In this document: piece after piece, positions 1 to 11,931 of the stretch | Position numbering within the stretch: the first letter of the stretch is position 1 | Layout of the letters: the number at the start of each line of letters is the position of its first letter | Source of the DNA: Stictocephala bisonia | Taxonomy: Eukaryota > Arthropoda > Insecta > Hemiptera > Membracidae | NCBI GenBank assembly: GCA_035578905.1 | Contig: JAQJVL010000005.1 | Span: forward strand, 4,556,828-4,620,827 | DNA length: 64,000 nucleotides | Direction: 5' to 3' | Translations under genes and position numbers: made by a program | Notes under the pieces: generated by a model | Database searches by the model: none | What the model saw: the letters and a program-made list of their open reading frames with translations, nothing else | Told to the model about the DNA's origin: nothing

Positions 1-943
1 CTGAATAATAAAAACTTGTATGTTCTAATAATTATGAATATTATAACAACATTTAAAATTGAAATTTATTATGAGGCTTGGACAGTGACTAAAATGTATG
101 AAGTTCAGATTAAATAATATTCTTAGCTTACAGTGGGTTGTTTTATTCATTATTTAGGCATTTTCCTTTTTTTATAGATAAACAAATATGAATAAGAAAT
201 AGCTTTTTCATTACACTACTATGAGTTTAGCTGTTTTCGTTATATGTTTACAACCTGCGAAACATCATATTTTCAACAGCTGTCTATTGTTTACTACCGA
301 AAGTAACATTGTTTACAACCGAAAATTTTCCACAGTCAACAACACCTGTTTTTATTCCGTAGTGTAGTGAAAAGTATCGTTCAAAACTCGAGTGAAAGTG
401 TTTTGTATGTTCTCGACCATTTGAAGTGCTCGACAAGTCTCGCACTTCAAACATATGGTCTCGAATATGCAAAACCCCACTTTCCACTCTTGTTATGAAA
501 TATACTATTTACCTCTTAAATGTCAAACTGTCTTTTAAGACTACTGATTTGTCACTCAAAAAACATTAAAAAATATATACTATCAAATCAACATAAAACT
601 AAAAGTTGACAATTGATGTGTTTTGACAAGATTTATAGTCTATGATAAAATGCAAGAATAGTGAAAACATCGTGTCAAGCAGATCAGTACACAGGCTTAA
701 ATATAGGTGTAAATGGTTGAGCAGGAATTACATGTTTTCACGAGGAAACATGAATTTAATGTAAAATTAGTGTTTAATCGTGTAAAAACACACTTCCTGC
801 AGAGCTTGGCTTAACCATGTATGATTTAAAATTAATTCTTAAATTTAACTTTACATGCCCTGGAACGAGTTTCCCCAATAATATACCCACGATCCCCATA
901 TACTCTGATTAGCCTCTCCCAAAATAATTTTCTAGATCCGCCA
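1..943. other. AT-rich non-genic DNA with one fold-back repeat
   Basis: I see no credible coding exon. The only structure is the inverted repeat at 373-506. A 67-codon open frame on the minus strand (284-487) lies across that fold-back and has no recognisable protein character. Confidence 0.6.
373..506. repeat. Fold-back inverted repeat, MITE-like
   Basis: The left arm (about 373-437) and the right arm (about 443-506) are imperfect reverse complements around a spacer of about five bases. Shared blocks include GAGTG-AAAGTG, TTTTGYATRTTC and TTGAAGTGC read towards the centre. It would form a long snap-back hairpin. Fold-back MITEs are common in insects, and a small-RNA hairpin is an alternative that the sequence cannot settle. 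Confidence 0.6.
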
Positions 944-1922
944 CTGTCTCTCAGACACTCAGCTTTCTCTATCAAGTGATTGTTCTACTACTAGTAGTCT
1001 CTCAGACACCCATCTTTCTCTGTCAAGTGATTGTTCTACTACTAGAAGTCTCCCAGACACTCAACTTTCTCTGTCAAGTGATCGTTCTACTACTAGTAGT
1101 CTCTCAGACACTCAACTTTCTCTGTCAAGTGATTGTTCTACTAGCATTCTCTCAGACACTCAGCTTTCTCTGTCAAGTGATCATTCTACTACTAGTAGTC
1201 TCTCAGACACTCAACTTTCTCTGTCAAGTGATTGTTCTACTAGTATTCTCTCAGACACTCAGCTTTCTCTGTCAAGTGATCGTTCTACTACTAGTAGTCT
1301 CTCAGACACTCAACTTTCTCTGTCAAGTGATTGTTCTACTAGTATTCTCTCAGACACTCAGCTTTCTCTGTCAAGTGATCGTTCTACTACTACTAGTCTC
1401 TCAGACACTCAACTTTCTCTGTCAAGTGATCGTTCTACTAGTATTCTCTCAAACACTCAGCTTTCTCTGTCAAGTGATCGTTCTACTACTAGTAGTCTCT
1501 CAGACACTCAGCTTTCTCTGTCAAGTGATCGTTCTACTACTAGTAGTCTCTCAGACACTCAACTTTCTCTGTCAAGTGATTGTTCTACTAGTATTCTCTC
1601 AGACACTCGGCTTTCTCTGTCAAGTGATCGTTCTACTACTACTAGTCTCTCAGACACTCAACTTTCTCTGTAAAGTGATTGTTCTACTAGTATTCTCTCA
1701 AACACTCAGCTTTCTCTGTCAAGTGATCGTTCTACTACTAGCATTCTCTCAGACACTCAACTTTCTCTGTCAAGTGATCGTTCTACTACTAGTAGTCCCT
1801 CAGACATTTAACTTTCTCTGTCAAGTGATTGTTCTACTAGTATTAGTAGTCTCTCAGACACTCAACTTTCTCTGTCAAGTGTTCGTTCTACTAGTAGTCT
1901 CTCAGACACTCTGCCCTCTCAA
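944..1922. repeat. Minisatellite of alternating 51- and 48-bp units
   Basis: About twenty units begin TCTCAGACACTC and end with a run of CTACTAGTA. Two lengths recur, 51 bp (CTACTACTAGTAGTC end) and 48 bp (CTACTAGTATTC end), and they often alternate, giving a 99-bp higher-order unit. Both lengths divide by three, which explains the 326-codon open frame on the + strand. Its hydrophobic 16/17-residue repeats look like a by-product, not a protein. Confidence 0.9.
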
Positions 1923-1956
1923 AGTGCTCTTCTATATGAATGTATACATTTACTAA

Positions 1957-3325
1957 GTTTTCATTACTGTTTTTATTTCGGGACCGAACACTTCATATTT
2001 ATAAGGTGATATGTACATTATTCACAAGATAACCAGACTTTTCGCCCATACGGTGATGTGGCATCCTCAGTGGTATCGTTGAGACTGAGATCGGCTAATG
2101 ACCTTTCAGCTATTATCTGGACAAAAAACTTCATTTTTGTTTTTAGACTAACTATTTAGTATTGAGGGTGTTTTGAGAGATTTTTAAAGCTTATTGCCTT
2201 TTCGGAGGACCAACTAACATCCACGTTAGTAGAAGAAACACTACAAAAGACGTTACCACGAACGATCACAGGGAGATGCGTTTTATAAGTAGAAAGTAAT
2301 GAAAAGGAACCAACTGTACTTTTAGAGGAGATAGTACATATCTTGGAGCGAAGAACTGAGAAGATGAGAGTTGAGATGACCGTAGAGATGGATCCACCAG
2401 ACCTGGGGTGTCGATGTTGTCCAGAGGTCAATTTTTAGCACAACACATCACTGAATAGAGTTTGCCTTGAATTAAATGCGGAGTAGATTGAGAGTAGAGA
2501 GACTGAGAGACAAAAAAACACGATCACTGACTAATGAAACTAAAAATTATTCACTATAAGAGAGGTTACGGCAATCGCGACGCCGAGCGAACCGTTCTGC
2601 ATAGCATCATGAGTTCAACTCGGGATTTAATTTTAGGTATACGGGTGAAGCATGTTGACGGGGTTCACACCACCGGTTACAAGGGTTAGACAATGTCACC
2701 TGATATTTGACTTTTGGAAAGTGCATGTGCATAGAGGCCAGTAATATTATTTAAATTTCAGTATAGTAACAGGTGAATATGTTATGAGTATTTGATTAAC
2801 AATTTATGCTTAAGAGATTATAAATACAAATAAGAGGAACAAACTATTAAATTACTTAATTATGAATTACAAGTAACTATATGTACAATATCTAATACTA
2901 AGTACGGAACACTAACTATTAGGCCTAAAAAAATTCACATATTAATTTATGTCAATTGATTGGTCCATATATTGCAGAGTGAACGCCTGAAATATTCAAT
3001 TTAATTATCCTGATATATCAATTTAATTGTCTATAAATATAAATCTATAAACTACAATCTATTTATCTATAAACTAGTAGTTGGGGAAGATCCGTCTGAT
3101 CCGAGAGCAATAAACGCGGTTTGCCCAAATCCCATAGTAGTTGTACGAATACTTTCTTGAACTTGTACTGCAGTTAGCGGTGAAGCTTAGGGTGGACAAT
3201 TATTCAAGGTGATCTTGAGACATACAATTGCGTAAAATACTGGAGTTTCCAACTCCTCATTTACAGATTTATCAACAGTATGAACGATTAACAACTCGAT
3301 ACATACACCAGAATAAAAAAAAAGT
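1957..3325. other. Non-genic DNA, possible degraded SINE at about 2,560-2,730
   Basis: No convincing gene. A GC-richer patch near 2,563-2,730 contains a tRNA-like stretch with GAGTTCAACTCGG (about 2,612), which resembles a Pol III B box, so it may be an old SINE head. The 91-codon minus-strand frame at 2,156-2,431 has no recognisable domain. The rest is AT-rich. Confidence 0.4.
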
Positions 3326-3514
3326 TAAAAATCGTCTTATTTAACCAGGCGAAGTTAGGGCTAAGGAGCCCTCTCTAACACTTAACCTGGGGACCAACGG
3401 CTTTACGTGACTTCCGAACCACGGGAGCGGCAGGGTAACATCTATTAGTCACATCGGGAATTGAACCCGGACCGGCAGCGTGATTGCAAGCCAACGACTA
3501 ACCTAAGTCCCCCT
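3326..3514 (-). mobile_element. tRNA-derived SINE, minus strand
   Basis: On the minus strand there is a tRNA-like head with an A-box-like segment (around 3,501-3,487, TTAGTCGTTGGCTTG) and a clear B box GGGTTCAATTCCC (3,468-3,456) at tRNA-like spacing. A GC-rich body follows and an AT-rich tail ends near 3,326. The body end (TTAAGTG.TAGAGAGG...CCTAACTTCGCC) recurs at about 29,173-29,215 in this window, which supports a dispersed family. It would be transcribed by RNA polymerase III and mobilised by a LINE in trans. Confidence 0.65.
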
Positions 3515-3540
3515 TATCTATGGTCGCTCCAAGGGCTAAG

Positions 3541-4681
3541 GCACACAAGAATAAATTTTTGTTAAGTGTGTCTGTCCTGTTTCGTTGCTGCTACATGGAA
3601 AGTCGATATACAGCTGCAGTATTGATATTTCCAGCAGCAACCTTTTTATTTTTTACTAATTATTAACGATATTTTCACGTTTTTACCTTAGGAATAATTA
3701 AAACTATTCTCAATTGATTTGATTTTGAAATTAGTTTTATAATTGATCATCTATTTGTTCAGTTTTCCTTTTTTCATTGTATTATGAACAACGTTACAAT
3801 AAATTATAATCATATTTTCCTGTGTTAAATGGTTTCTGTACGTTAAATGCGCGTCCACAGTATAGCCTCTTTATTATTACTTTTATAAATATTTTACTAT
3901 GTTTATTTTCATCTTCCACTTTCATGATTCTGTTTATAAATAATATTTCATATTTATATTTTTTTATATGCACGCTTTTCTTAGATATCCGTTTTTCAGA
4001 TTTCAGCCTGAAAACACGACTGCGTCGAAATTCCTTTGGTAATTCCGAACAACCGACTCACACCTCACAAAACCGATTTGACTTCAGCAAGTGATAATGT
4101 CCTTTATTCGTACCCCGTAGTCTTATTTAAGATTTGACTGACTATTTTGTAAAAACTTCATCTCATCTAGACGTAAAATAATTTTCAGGCCAATTTACCT
4201 TTACAAATTAACTAAACAAATTTAAAATATAGGACATTGTTAACACAAAACATGAAAAAATAAAATTAAACTACATTCAGGCTAATAAAGTAATATAAGG
4301 TCATCACAAAAAGAAATATACAATTAATTGTAAAGAATAAACAAATATTGCCAAAAGATTGGCACAAAATGTTATCCGGCATAAATGGTTTACCTAGATC
4401 TTTATCGATGAGCACGGACCTATACATTTGTCATTTAATAAAAAGTCTGCTCTACACAAACCAGCTATTAAAAGACATTTAGAATAATTTATTTTTACTT
4501 ATAAAAATGTTTGATCACTATTACAACAGTTCATTTCCTGAATATATTGAAAAAGTACAAACAATGTCTCAATATAAATATTAAAAGCAAATGTTTACTT
4601 CCCATTAGTAATATGAGTAAAATTCAGTAGTCTAAAGGTTTATTCAGTACGCATAATATAGTTCAGTTCAACTTTAACCTC
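3541..4681. other. AT-rich non-genic DNA
   Basis: No gene or structured element was recognised. A 90-codon + frame (3,822-4,094) is AT-driven, lacks recognisable motifs and has no splice context I trust. Confidence 0.5.
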
Positions 4682-5097
4682 TAAGAGTCTGTAGAGGCTG
4701 TCGGCCATGTTTGTTTTAAATCCGTAAGAGAAATGTTATTTTTGAAACGGACATATGATCACGCGGATTCAATTATTTTCAAACAGATCTTTTAGAAACA
4801 AATTGCGTTTGAGAAAAAATATTAAATTGCGCTTTGGAATTACTTTACGAATTCCTAATTAGTTTTATAGAAAAAAAAAACATATTTAGTTCCAAGGTTT
4901 TATTTTCACCTATTTCTCAAATCTAGGAGTGTGTATACAAAATATCAAAAGCAAACCCAATGCGCAATATGATTACGTTTAAAATGACACCTCATACACA
5001 AATTATGGTCAATAAATAACGAAAAAATATTGATTCGCAAATAACATTGTTCTAAGGGATTAAAAACAACATGGCCGACAGCCTCTTTAGACTCTTA
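4682..5097. mobile_element. MITE with ~45-bp terminal inverted repeats (copy A)
   Basis: The left end reads CTAAGAGTCTGTAGAGGCTG then TCGGCCATGTT. The right end, reverse-complemented, reads CTTAAGAGTCTAAAGAGGCTG then TCGGCCATGTT. The interior has no coding capacity. A second copy at 29,499-29,866 shares the ends and an internal block containing ACACCTCATACACAA and GGTCAATAAATAACGAAAAA. It is a non-autonomous DNA transposon; the superfamily was not determined. Confidence 0.75.
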
Positions 5098-6727
5098 AGT
5101 TTTAAGACAAATCCTGGTTATACCTACGGTTAGAGTTGTCCTTTTAGTGTTTTAATTAGCAAAACCTAATTTACACTTTGAATACCAAATACCATCAAAT
5201 AATATTCTATGTTGTATCATAAATTAGCCAACGATCGATATACTTCCCTACAGACCAAGGTCACCATGATGTACACATACAACATTATCTTCTAGAATCC
5301 TTGTATAAAACAAATTGTTGACTAAAAAGGAATATTCCGTTTTCGTCATTTATTTTCCTCCGCTATTGTGTTGATTTGTATTGTGTATTGTTAGCACTGA
5401 GTGGGTTCAGATTAGGTAATCTCTGGTCAGTCACACATTCAATATTCCTGTTTTGTAACTTCAGATTTTATCCCTGTCTTTCTCTTAGCTTTTTAAATAC
5501 CCTGATCTGTCATGATTTAAATTCTTTTGGTTAGGTGATAGAGTATGCACTTTGAAAATATACTGTTTAATAAGATGAGTATTTGGATACATTAAGAAAC
5601 AAAATACGTTACACGACGTTATTTTATACATAAATTTGTGTATAAAATAAAATGTTATTTGTATTTGGACATCATATTTTTAAAACTCTCGGAAAAAGGA
5701 AGTAAAATAGTACCGTAGACCAGCTAACTAAACATCATGACGTTTCAGCGTGAGTAACGGCCATTTATTCACGTCATCGCAAATATTCCTCTAATAGATG
5801 CTGTTTCCTTTGTTCCCCAATATATACTTCAATAGTTTTGTTAACTTGTATTTTAGATAATTTTGATTATGTATCTGCAATCATAGACAATATTCTATAG
5901 GTTTAAAGACAAATACAAGCGTATAACTTTATTTACGAGGGCATTAAGCGAAAATATATTGTAAAAAATTTTCAAACAAGGTTTTATGGTTAGGTTATGT
6001 TAGGTTGGTTGAATTTAGGTTACATTTTTTTAGGTTCAGATAAGAATATAATATTTACTCAGCTTTATTATAATAATTTCCTATCTCAAATCTATGGTTT
6101 ACCGCTCGTTTTTATTGGTTGCCTAAAATAGGAACCTACCGGCAACACCCAGGTTCATACTTAACCCTGTTAGTGCCAACGTTCTGTGAAAAGGACGTCG
6201 CAATCAAAATTCATAAAAAAATCCAATTATTTAGAATGATCTTTTCATTTTTAACATTTACTTTTACATGAAAACCATACTGTAGTATATTTGTATAGTA
6301 TTTTGATAACAAATGTTGCAAAACCTGTCAGAAAACAGCCGTTTTAGAGTTGTTTTGAAGAACTTAAAAATTGTAATAACTTTTTTATTTATTAAAAAAT
6401 TATTGTAAAATTTTAACAGGATGTTAATAACTAAATTATCTTCACAGTGACATTATTGAGTAGAGCCCTCCTATTTTATTTATCATGGTCATAAATAAGG
6501 ATGCCCAAAGAAGAAGTAAAGAGGACAAACTGTTTTATTCGGTAAATTTATTTTTAATAAAAATAGCACACATAGTGTAAGGCTACTTTTAATACGTTTT
6601 CTTAATACACTGATTATTCATTTATAATTAGGTTTACGAATGATCAATATTGTATAATAAATAACAAATAGGGATTATTTAATGGCACTTCGTAAAACTT
6701 TATATAAGTGAAATAATTAAATAATGC
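5098..6727. other. AT-rich non-genic DNA
   Basis: No exon was recognised. Around 5,988-6,040 there are several GGTTAGGTTATGTTAGGTTGG-like tracts of the kind common in insect introns. At 6,161 the sequence TTAA-CCCTGTTAGTGCC resembles a piggyBac-style terminus on its TTAA target, but I found no partner end. Confidence 0.45.
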
Positions 6728-7620
6728 ATTTATTCACACACAAAATTATCATACAAATTGCCATATGACATAATTGTGAATATACCTAGCCACTTATCCA
6801 GTAGTGTGGCTAGGTTAAACAAAAATGTAACACAAGATTATAAACAATTATAACAATGAGTCCAGTTCAGCAAGCTTATTATCAAGTTAATACAGCTCTC
6901 TGCAGCGCAAGTGGTTACAATTCAACTTAAATTATTTATATATTCAACTATGTTTAAAACAAACACAATTCATACCATGGATTGGCTCATAAAGTCTGTT
7001 AGTTCTAACGTGAAAAGCCATTGTTTTAATTTTTGACAAAACTGTTTCATTATTGATTTGCTTGATTTCAAGAGGCAATTTATTGAAATAATTTGGCCCA
7101 AGATAGTTAAAAGATTGTTTAAAAATAGTTTTGTTAACCTTAGGTTTAATAAATATGCGTTGATTGTTACTCCTAATAATATAGTTGGGACGTGAAGATC
7201 CTTTGTTGCCACTCTTATATAAAACAGTCTTAAAGTTTTAAAACAGAATAAGTGTTGGATTGGAAGTACTTTTAAATATGAGTATAATGCGAATGAAGAC
7301 TGGCGGGAATTTTGCTTCAGAATTACACGAACAAACTTATATTGAATTTTCCTAATATTGCCAATATTGGTCTTGTATGATCCACCCCAACACACAATAC
7401 CATACTGCAATCTGGAGTGAACCAAGCCATAGTAAAATGTACGTAACAGAGAAGTACTACAAAAATTCCTCTGGCACTGGCAGAGAAACATTTTAAATAT
7501 TCCTCTGGCACTAAAAGGGCTATAAACATCGTGAAACTGGCGTTTCCATCTCCTCTTACAGGCCTATTGAGCCGATCTCTTGCCTTCAGAAAACCACTTG
7601 CATGAATAGTAGCCAAGGTT
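6728..7620 (-). mobile_element. 3' part of a non-LTR retrotransposon (decayed reverse-transcriptase C-terminus)
   Basis: On the minus strand, residues such as YYGLVHSRLQYGIVCWGG followed by NIRKIQYKFVRVI match the typical post-catalytic 'thumb' region of Jockey/CR1-type reverse transcriptases. The frame is broken. From about 7,200 downwards the family-like reading continues in another frame (FKQSFNYLGPNYFNKLP) and ends at a stop at 6,950-6,948. The 522-base open frame stopping at 6,970 is therefore not the native end. An AATAAA on the minus strand (6,734-6,729) marks the probable 3' end. A short duplicated block lies at 7,465-7,515. This is a 5'-truncated, inactive copy. Confidence 0.7.
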
Positions 7621-8334
7621 TAAAACTGGGACAAATATTGTGCAGCTACTGAATGAACAGTTCTGACCCTGGTTTATTGAACTGTTGAGTATTGCTCTCA
7701 CTTATACCTCAGTGCACAGAGATTGACGTCCAATTGATTAGAGTCATGAGAGTAATAAGTGGTACTCGCATAGCTCTCCATTGCCTTGGCTCCTCGGTAG
7801 TAGGTCACCATGACTGACTGATCACAGTTTCTCAAAAACTTTAAGTGTTTGACACCATGAAACATGGTACAAATTACCTTTACAAGCTCTAGCTGCGTAC
7901 TAAGATAGGATTTTAAAATATTTCCTCTCAAATAGCTGAAATAAGTTACTGTTATACAATAAATATTCCGATACTAGCTAATCACCACCTTTGTTACCAT
8001 TCTCCATACGAATGAGAGAGTTTAGGACGGTGCAGCTTGACACTAGAGATTATTTTTTTAATATGTAGGATGGCAATGTGAAGAAATGTAATAACAATTA
8101 AACAAGTTTCCCACAGTCATACAACAAAAGAAAAAATTCTCATGCTCTTTATAACTCATTTATGCCGATTACCCAGTTAAAGTTTACATTTTACATTCAA
8201 ACATTCCACAAAAATAACATAATGGCTGGAAGTTAGTGCTTTCAAAAAGTGTTAGATCAATTAATTAATTGTACTACAGGGTTTTGTGTTGCGTCCTCTG
8301 TACGTGAATTGATTGACTTAACTGTTCAACTGCC
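7621..8334. other. Non-genic DNA, possibly older transposon debris
   Basis: A 77-codon minus-strand frame (7,698-7,931) has no motif I recognise. It may be upstream debris of the LINE fragment or a separate relic. The remainder is AT-rich and featureless. Confidence 0.35.
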
Positions 8335-8875
8335 GGAGGGAGTATGCACTCTCCCTAACTCAACCAGACCTGTGGAATGTGCACTCTCCTTACATCTACA
8401 AGGCCTGTGGAGTGTGCACTCCTCCATCAAGCCGGGGGAGTGTGCACTCTCCCTAACTCAACCAGACCTGTGGAATGTGCACTCTCCCTACCTCCATCAA
8501 GCCGGGGGAGTGTGCACTCCCCCTAACTCAACCAGACCTGTGGAATGTGCACTCTCCCTACATCCATCAAGCCGGGGGGAGTTTGTAATCTCCCAACCTC
8601 CACCAGGCATGTGGAATGTGCACTCTCCCTACCGCCATCAGACCTTTGGAATGTGCACTCTCCCTATCGCCACCAGGCATGTGGAATGTGCACTCTCTCC
8701 ACCTCCATCAACCGTGTGAATTGTGCAATCTCCCTAACTCCACTAGATCTGTGGAATGTGCACTCTATCAGGCATGTGAAATGTACACTCTTACTACCTT
8801 CACCGGGCCTGTGGAATGTGTACTTTCTCGGCCTACACTACTAGGCTGGTAAGATTGTGCACTCTCTCTGTGGAA
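8335..8875. repeat. Minisatellite, ~35-36-bp units
   Basis: About fifteen degenerate units are built on CCTGTGGAATGTGCACTCTC, alternating with variants containing CATCAAGCCGGGGGAGTG. Overlapping open frames at 8,249-8,852 in two phases are consequences of the near-36-bp period and are not annotated as genes. Confidence 0.85.
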
Positions 8876-9171
8876 TGTCAGAGTAACAAGGCTACTTGAT
8901 CGCGTACAACATAAAGTATTACGCTTGAATTCTTACGAGTCTTAGACGCCTTACAATTTATCAACACGTCATGAAAGCTCTGAGTGAGCTGTTACATGAC
9001 GGGTAAGTCACACGTCATGAAGTGTGATATGATACACCTCTGCCACTTCCACGTTCACCCCACTTTCCTCTTCGTTGTGTTCAATTTCGGCACTTGTTAA
9101 CTTATTTAGGTGATCGTAAGTTGAGTTCAAGATTTGTGTTAAAAAATGTTATTGATAATATCTAATAGAAC

Positions 9172-9392
9172 ATCTCACTCTCGCGGCTTTGTCCTAAAAC
9201 CTGGATGGAGTGGTTCCTTTCACTCTCGCGTCTTTGTCCTAACATCTGGGTGGAGTAGTTTCTGTCACTCTCACGGTTTAGTCGTAACATCTGGGTGCAG
9301 TGGTTCCTGTCACTCTTACGGCTTTGTCCTAACATCTGGGTGGAGTGGTTCCTGTCACTCTCACGGCTTTGTCCTAACATCTGGGTGGAGTC
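9172..9392. repeat. 45-bp minisatellite, left fragment
   Basis: About five units are built on CTCTCACGGCTTTGTCCTAA and CATCTGGGTGGAGTGGTTCC. The same monomer in the same orientation resumes at 18,594. The array therefore appears to have been one locus split by the insertion at 9,401-18,589. Confidence 0.9.
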
Positions 9393-9400
9393 GAGTGAGG

Positions 9401-9441
9401 GTAAATCCGTACCAGTGAAAATCGGTCCCACTAAGGAATTT
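9401..9441 (+). repeat. Left terminal inverted repeat of the MULE
   Basis: It matches the reverse complement of 18,549-18,589 at about 38 of 41 positions. The shared core is GTAAATCCGTACCA, TGAAAATCGGTCCCACT and GGAATTT. A second partial copy of the ATCSGTCCCACT motif follows at about 9,448-9,459. Confidence 0.85.
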
Positions 9442-9730
9442 GTGAAAATCCGTCCCACTCTATAGTTCACCGTAACAATGAATACTGGCTACTTGCTACC
9501 TGTGTGACAGCACAACCAGCGATGCGCAGTTTTTTACTTTGTATTTAATGTTTATAATATAATAAATTAATAAAGCGATTCCCATCACAATTTATCCAGG
9601 CTTTGGACTGGCTAAATGTCAAAAGTTGTCTTTTGTCATTTAGGCGTGTTTAAAATCAGCTTGAAGCATCGTCAATTTCTTTAAATTTTTCATTTTATTT
9701 ATTTTTTTTCATTTTGGTTTTGTTTTTGCT

Positions 9731-11080
9731 TCAACAAATTACTCTAGTTTTTGGAGGTGTCAGATAGTTTTTCATACAAGCACTGATGTCACCATCTTCT
9801 TCATACTTTTCTACTGTCTTTTTCAGTCTTTCGTCAAATTTCATGTACTTTGTTTTCCTTCGTTTGCCTTTCATGTGCAACTCCAACCTCATCAATGCAC
9901 ACGCTGAATTTTCCGCTTCTTTTTTCATGCAGTTGATCACATCTTTGATTTTTGGGTTTGGCTTCCCAAGAACGTTATTAATCTTGTTGTGCCAGCCTTC
10001 AACAGCGTTGGTAGAACGATGGCGCTTCTTGTAGCAGCTCCAAAGATCGATCGGAATTTCAGAATTTTCCAACCATCTTTCAACAAAGTAATCAAAGAAT
10101 TCAGCAAGTTTGGTTACATCAGGTGCTCCAGAGTGTATCTCGAGCCAGCCGTCCACGACATCTTCAGGTCGAAGGAAAGCAAGTGCAGCGCACATTCGAA
10201 CTCGAGGAAATCTATAGTTCCTCATTTTCCCCGTACTCACGTACAAGTTCCAAATCTTGAATTTTCCTCCAGAGACATTTTTTCATATGGAAATGGCATC
10301 CGTGGATTATAACCGATGGAAACACATATTGGAGCGCAGAAATCGCCGCAGCTTCGAAATCAACGGTGACATTTCTTGGTTTCCACTCAGGAATAATTTC
10401 AAGTACTTTCTTGAACAGACGGACGTATGTATCTTTTTTTTTGTTCGTTAAGAGAACGAACAACACAGGATAGATATTTGTTTCACCCGTCGAACTTCCA
10501 AAGTCTGCGTGGATTGAATATATCTGTGTAAACTGCTTCCTACAGTTTTTAAATGTCCCATCCATATAAAAGTCTTGTTTCGTCTTCAGAACTTCTCTTC
10601 CTGATTTTGCACAAAAAATTATAATCCTATCCCCTGTGTTATCATCGCTGAGAAGAAATGAGGTACCGTCACCCATAGTTAGTTGTTCTGCCTGAAGATC
10701 AACTTCTTTACATGATTTTGGTTCTGATTGCTGTTCCAGCATTTCTGTAACAAAATCATAACCTCGATTATGCAAATGTTCTAACTCCTCAGTATATATT
10801 GTAGCGATCGGAGTATGTATCTTCCTCTCGCGCTCTCTTCTTCGCTCGGGCTAGAGTCCTCTGTACTTCCAGGCGGCTATCGTCCGGAGTTCCACACTGA
10901 TGTTCGTTTGAAGCAAGTATGTTGGAGTCTTTGGTCTTAAATATACCTCGGCACTTCTTCGATTGTTGTTTTGAACAGCGCAAAAAAAACAGTTCCGTCC
11001 ACATTTCTTCTTTTTACGACATACGAATACCCTTCAAAGTGGGCACATGGCTTACCGTGGCTGGTCGTTGTCACTTCCAT
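9731..11080 (-). pseudogene. FLYWCH zinc-finger MULE transposase, frameshifted
   Basis: Read from ATG at 11,080, the product begins MEVTTTSHGKPCAHFEGYSY and enters a FLYWCH-type zinc finger (GYSYVVKRR, then C..KKC and H.C about 10,890-10,980). The MULE transposase core follows, with FYMDGTFK (first acidic residue), VTVDFEAAA (second) and GCHFH (C..H motif), then RCALAFL-like and STNAVEGWHNKIN (conserved ExxH-type segment). The reading frame is broken at least three times: in a run of eight T at about 10,982-10,989, near 10,790-10,800, and near 10,215-10,225. In life the protein would cut and paste the element in the nucleus. This copy cannot make it whole. It lies within the ends at 9,401/18,589 and is read away from the Academ-like insert. 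Confidence 0.85.
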
Positions 11081-11311
11081 ACAGAACAAGTAATATATAC
11101 ACAGAAAGAGCTCACGAACTAAACACTAGTGAGTTAGAACAGCAATAAGGGTGGTAGAAAGCTGGTAGGGGTTGACTAGAAGGAATTCCCAAAGCATTGT
11201 TCAAAGGACATTGGCTCGGGGAGGTGGGGCCAGGTACTAGTAGGTATTCCCAAAAGAACTCACCCTGGCTGTTTAGACCAGGGCCGAAGCCTTTAAAAAT
11301 GGTAAAAAATG

Positions 11312-11931
11312 AAAAAATTACAGTAGAATGAAACCCATTGGAAAAGGAGGGGAATATGATCAAAATAAAAGGAAAAATAAATTACGGTCGATCCGAGTTC
11401 GGGAAGTGGGAGGTGGTGAGTTTTTAAGGGTAAAAAATGGTTTATCTTGATTTCCGGCTAAACTACACGTCCTATGCAAAAACGTTAAATGGCAAAGTTG
11501 TAGGTAATAAAAAGATCTACAACTTTTGTATTTGCAATTTTTTCACATAAACTCAAAATTTGGGTGAAAAATTCAAAAAAACCAAGTTTTTGGTTTTTTA
11601 TTTATATCTTTTTCAAAAATTTTTTTTACGAAATTTTGTGAAAACTTACCTTATTATGTCCCAAATACACTGTAATTTATTTTATTTAAAATATTTATTT
11701 TTTCGCCTTATTTTCACTTAATATCAAAAAAGCACCCTAATTTTCAATCGAAAATTCTGACGTCAAAATATCAGCTTTTTTCAAAAAGTTTGGGGGCTTT
11801 TTGTTTGTTGAAATATCTACTTTCTGATGGTGTAAAAGAAATATACAATACTAAAGGAAATGTTCTCAGAAAATGGAAAAAATTGAAAAAACCCAAATTC
11901 GAAATTTTTTTTATCATTATATACAATTTTG
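11312..11931 (+). repeat. Left long terminal inverted repeat of the Academ-like element
   Basis: It is the reverse complement, with scattered mismatches, of 17,907-18,513. Landmarks include ACGGTCGATCCGAGTTCGG (11,384), AACTACACGTCCTATGCAAA (11,461) and TTTGGGGGCTTTTTGTTTG (11,790). It is AT-rich and noncoding, so the 60-codon frame at 11,790-11,972 is a by-product. Repeats this long are unusual for cut-and-paste elements. Confidence 0.9.

Noticed and set aside
284..487. 67-codon minus-strand frame
   Set aside because: Lies across a fold-back repeat and has no protein features.
2156..2431. 91-codon minus-strand frame
   Set aside because: No recognisable domain, no credible splice partners, and Ser-rich low complexity.
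3822..4094. 90-codon + frame with a hydrophobic start
   Set aside because: AT-driven Phe/Ile/Leu composition in a plain AT-rich region; no promoter or splice support.
6161..6200. TTAA-CCCTGTTAGTGCC as a piggyBac end
   Set aside because: No matching inverted end or second TTAA with a GGG terminus was found nearby; one short match is not enough.
7698..7931. 77-codon minus-strand frame as an exon
   Set aside because: No splice signals or family resemblance; adjacent to LINE debris and more likely part of it.
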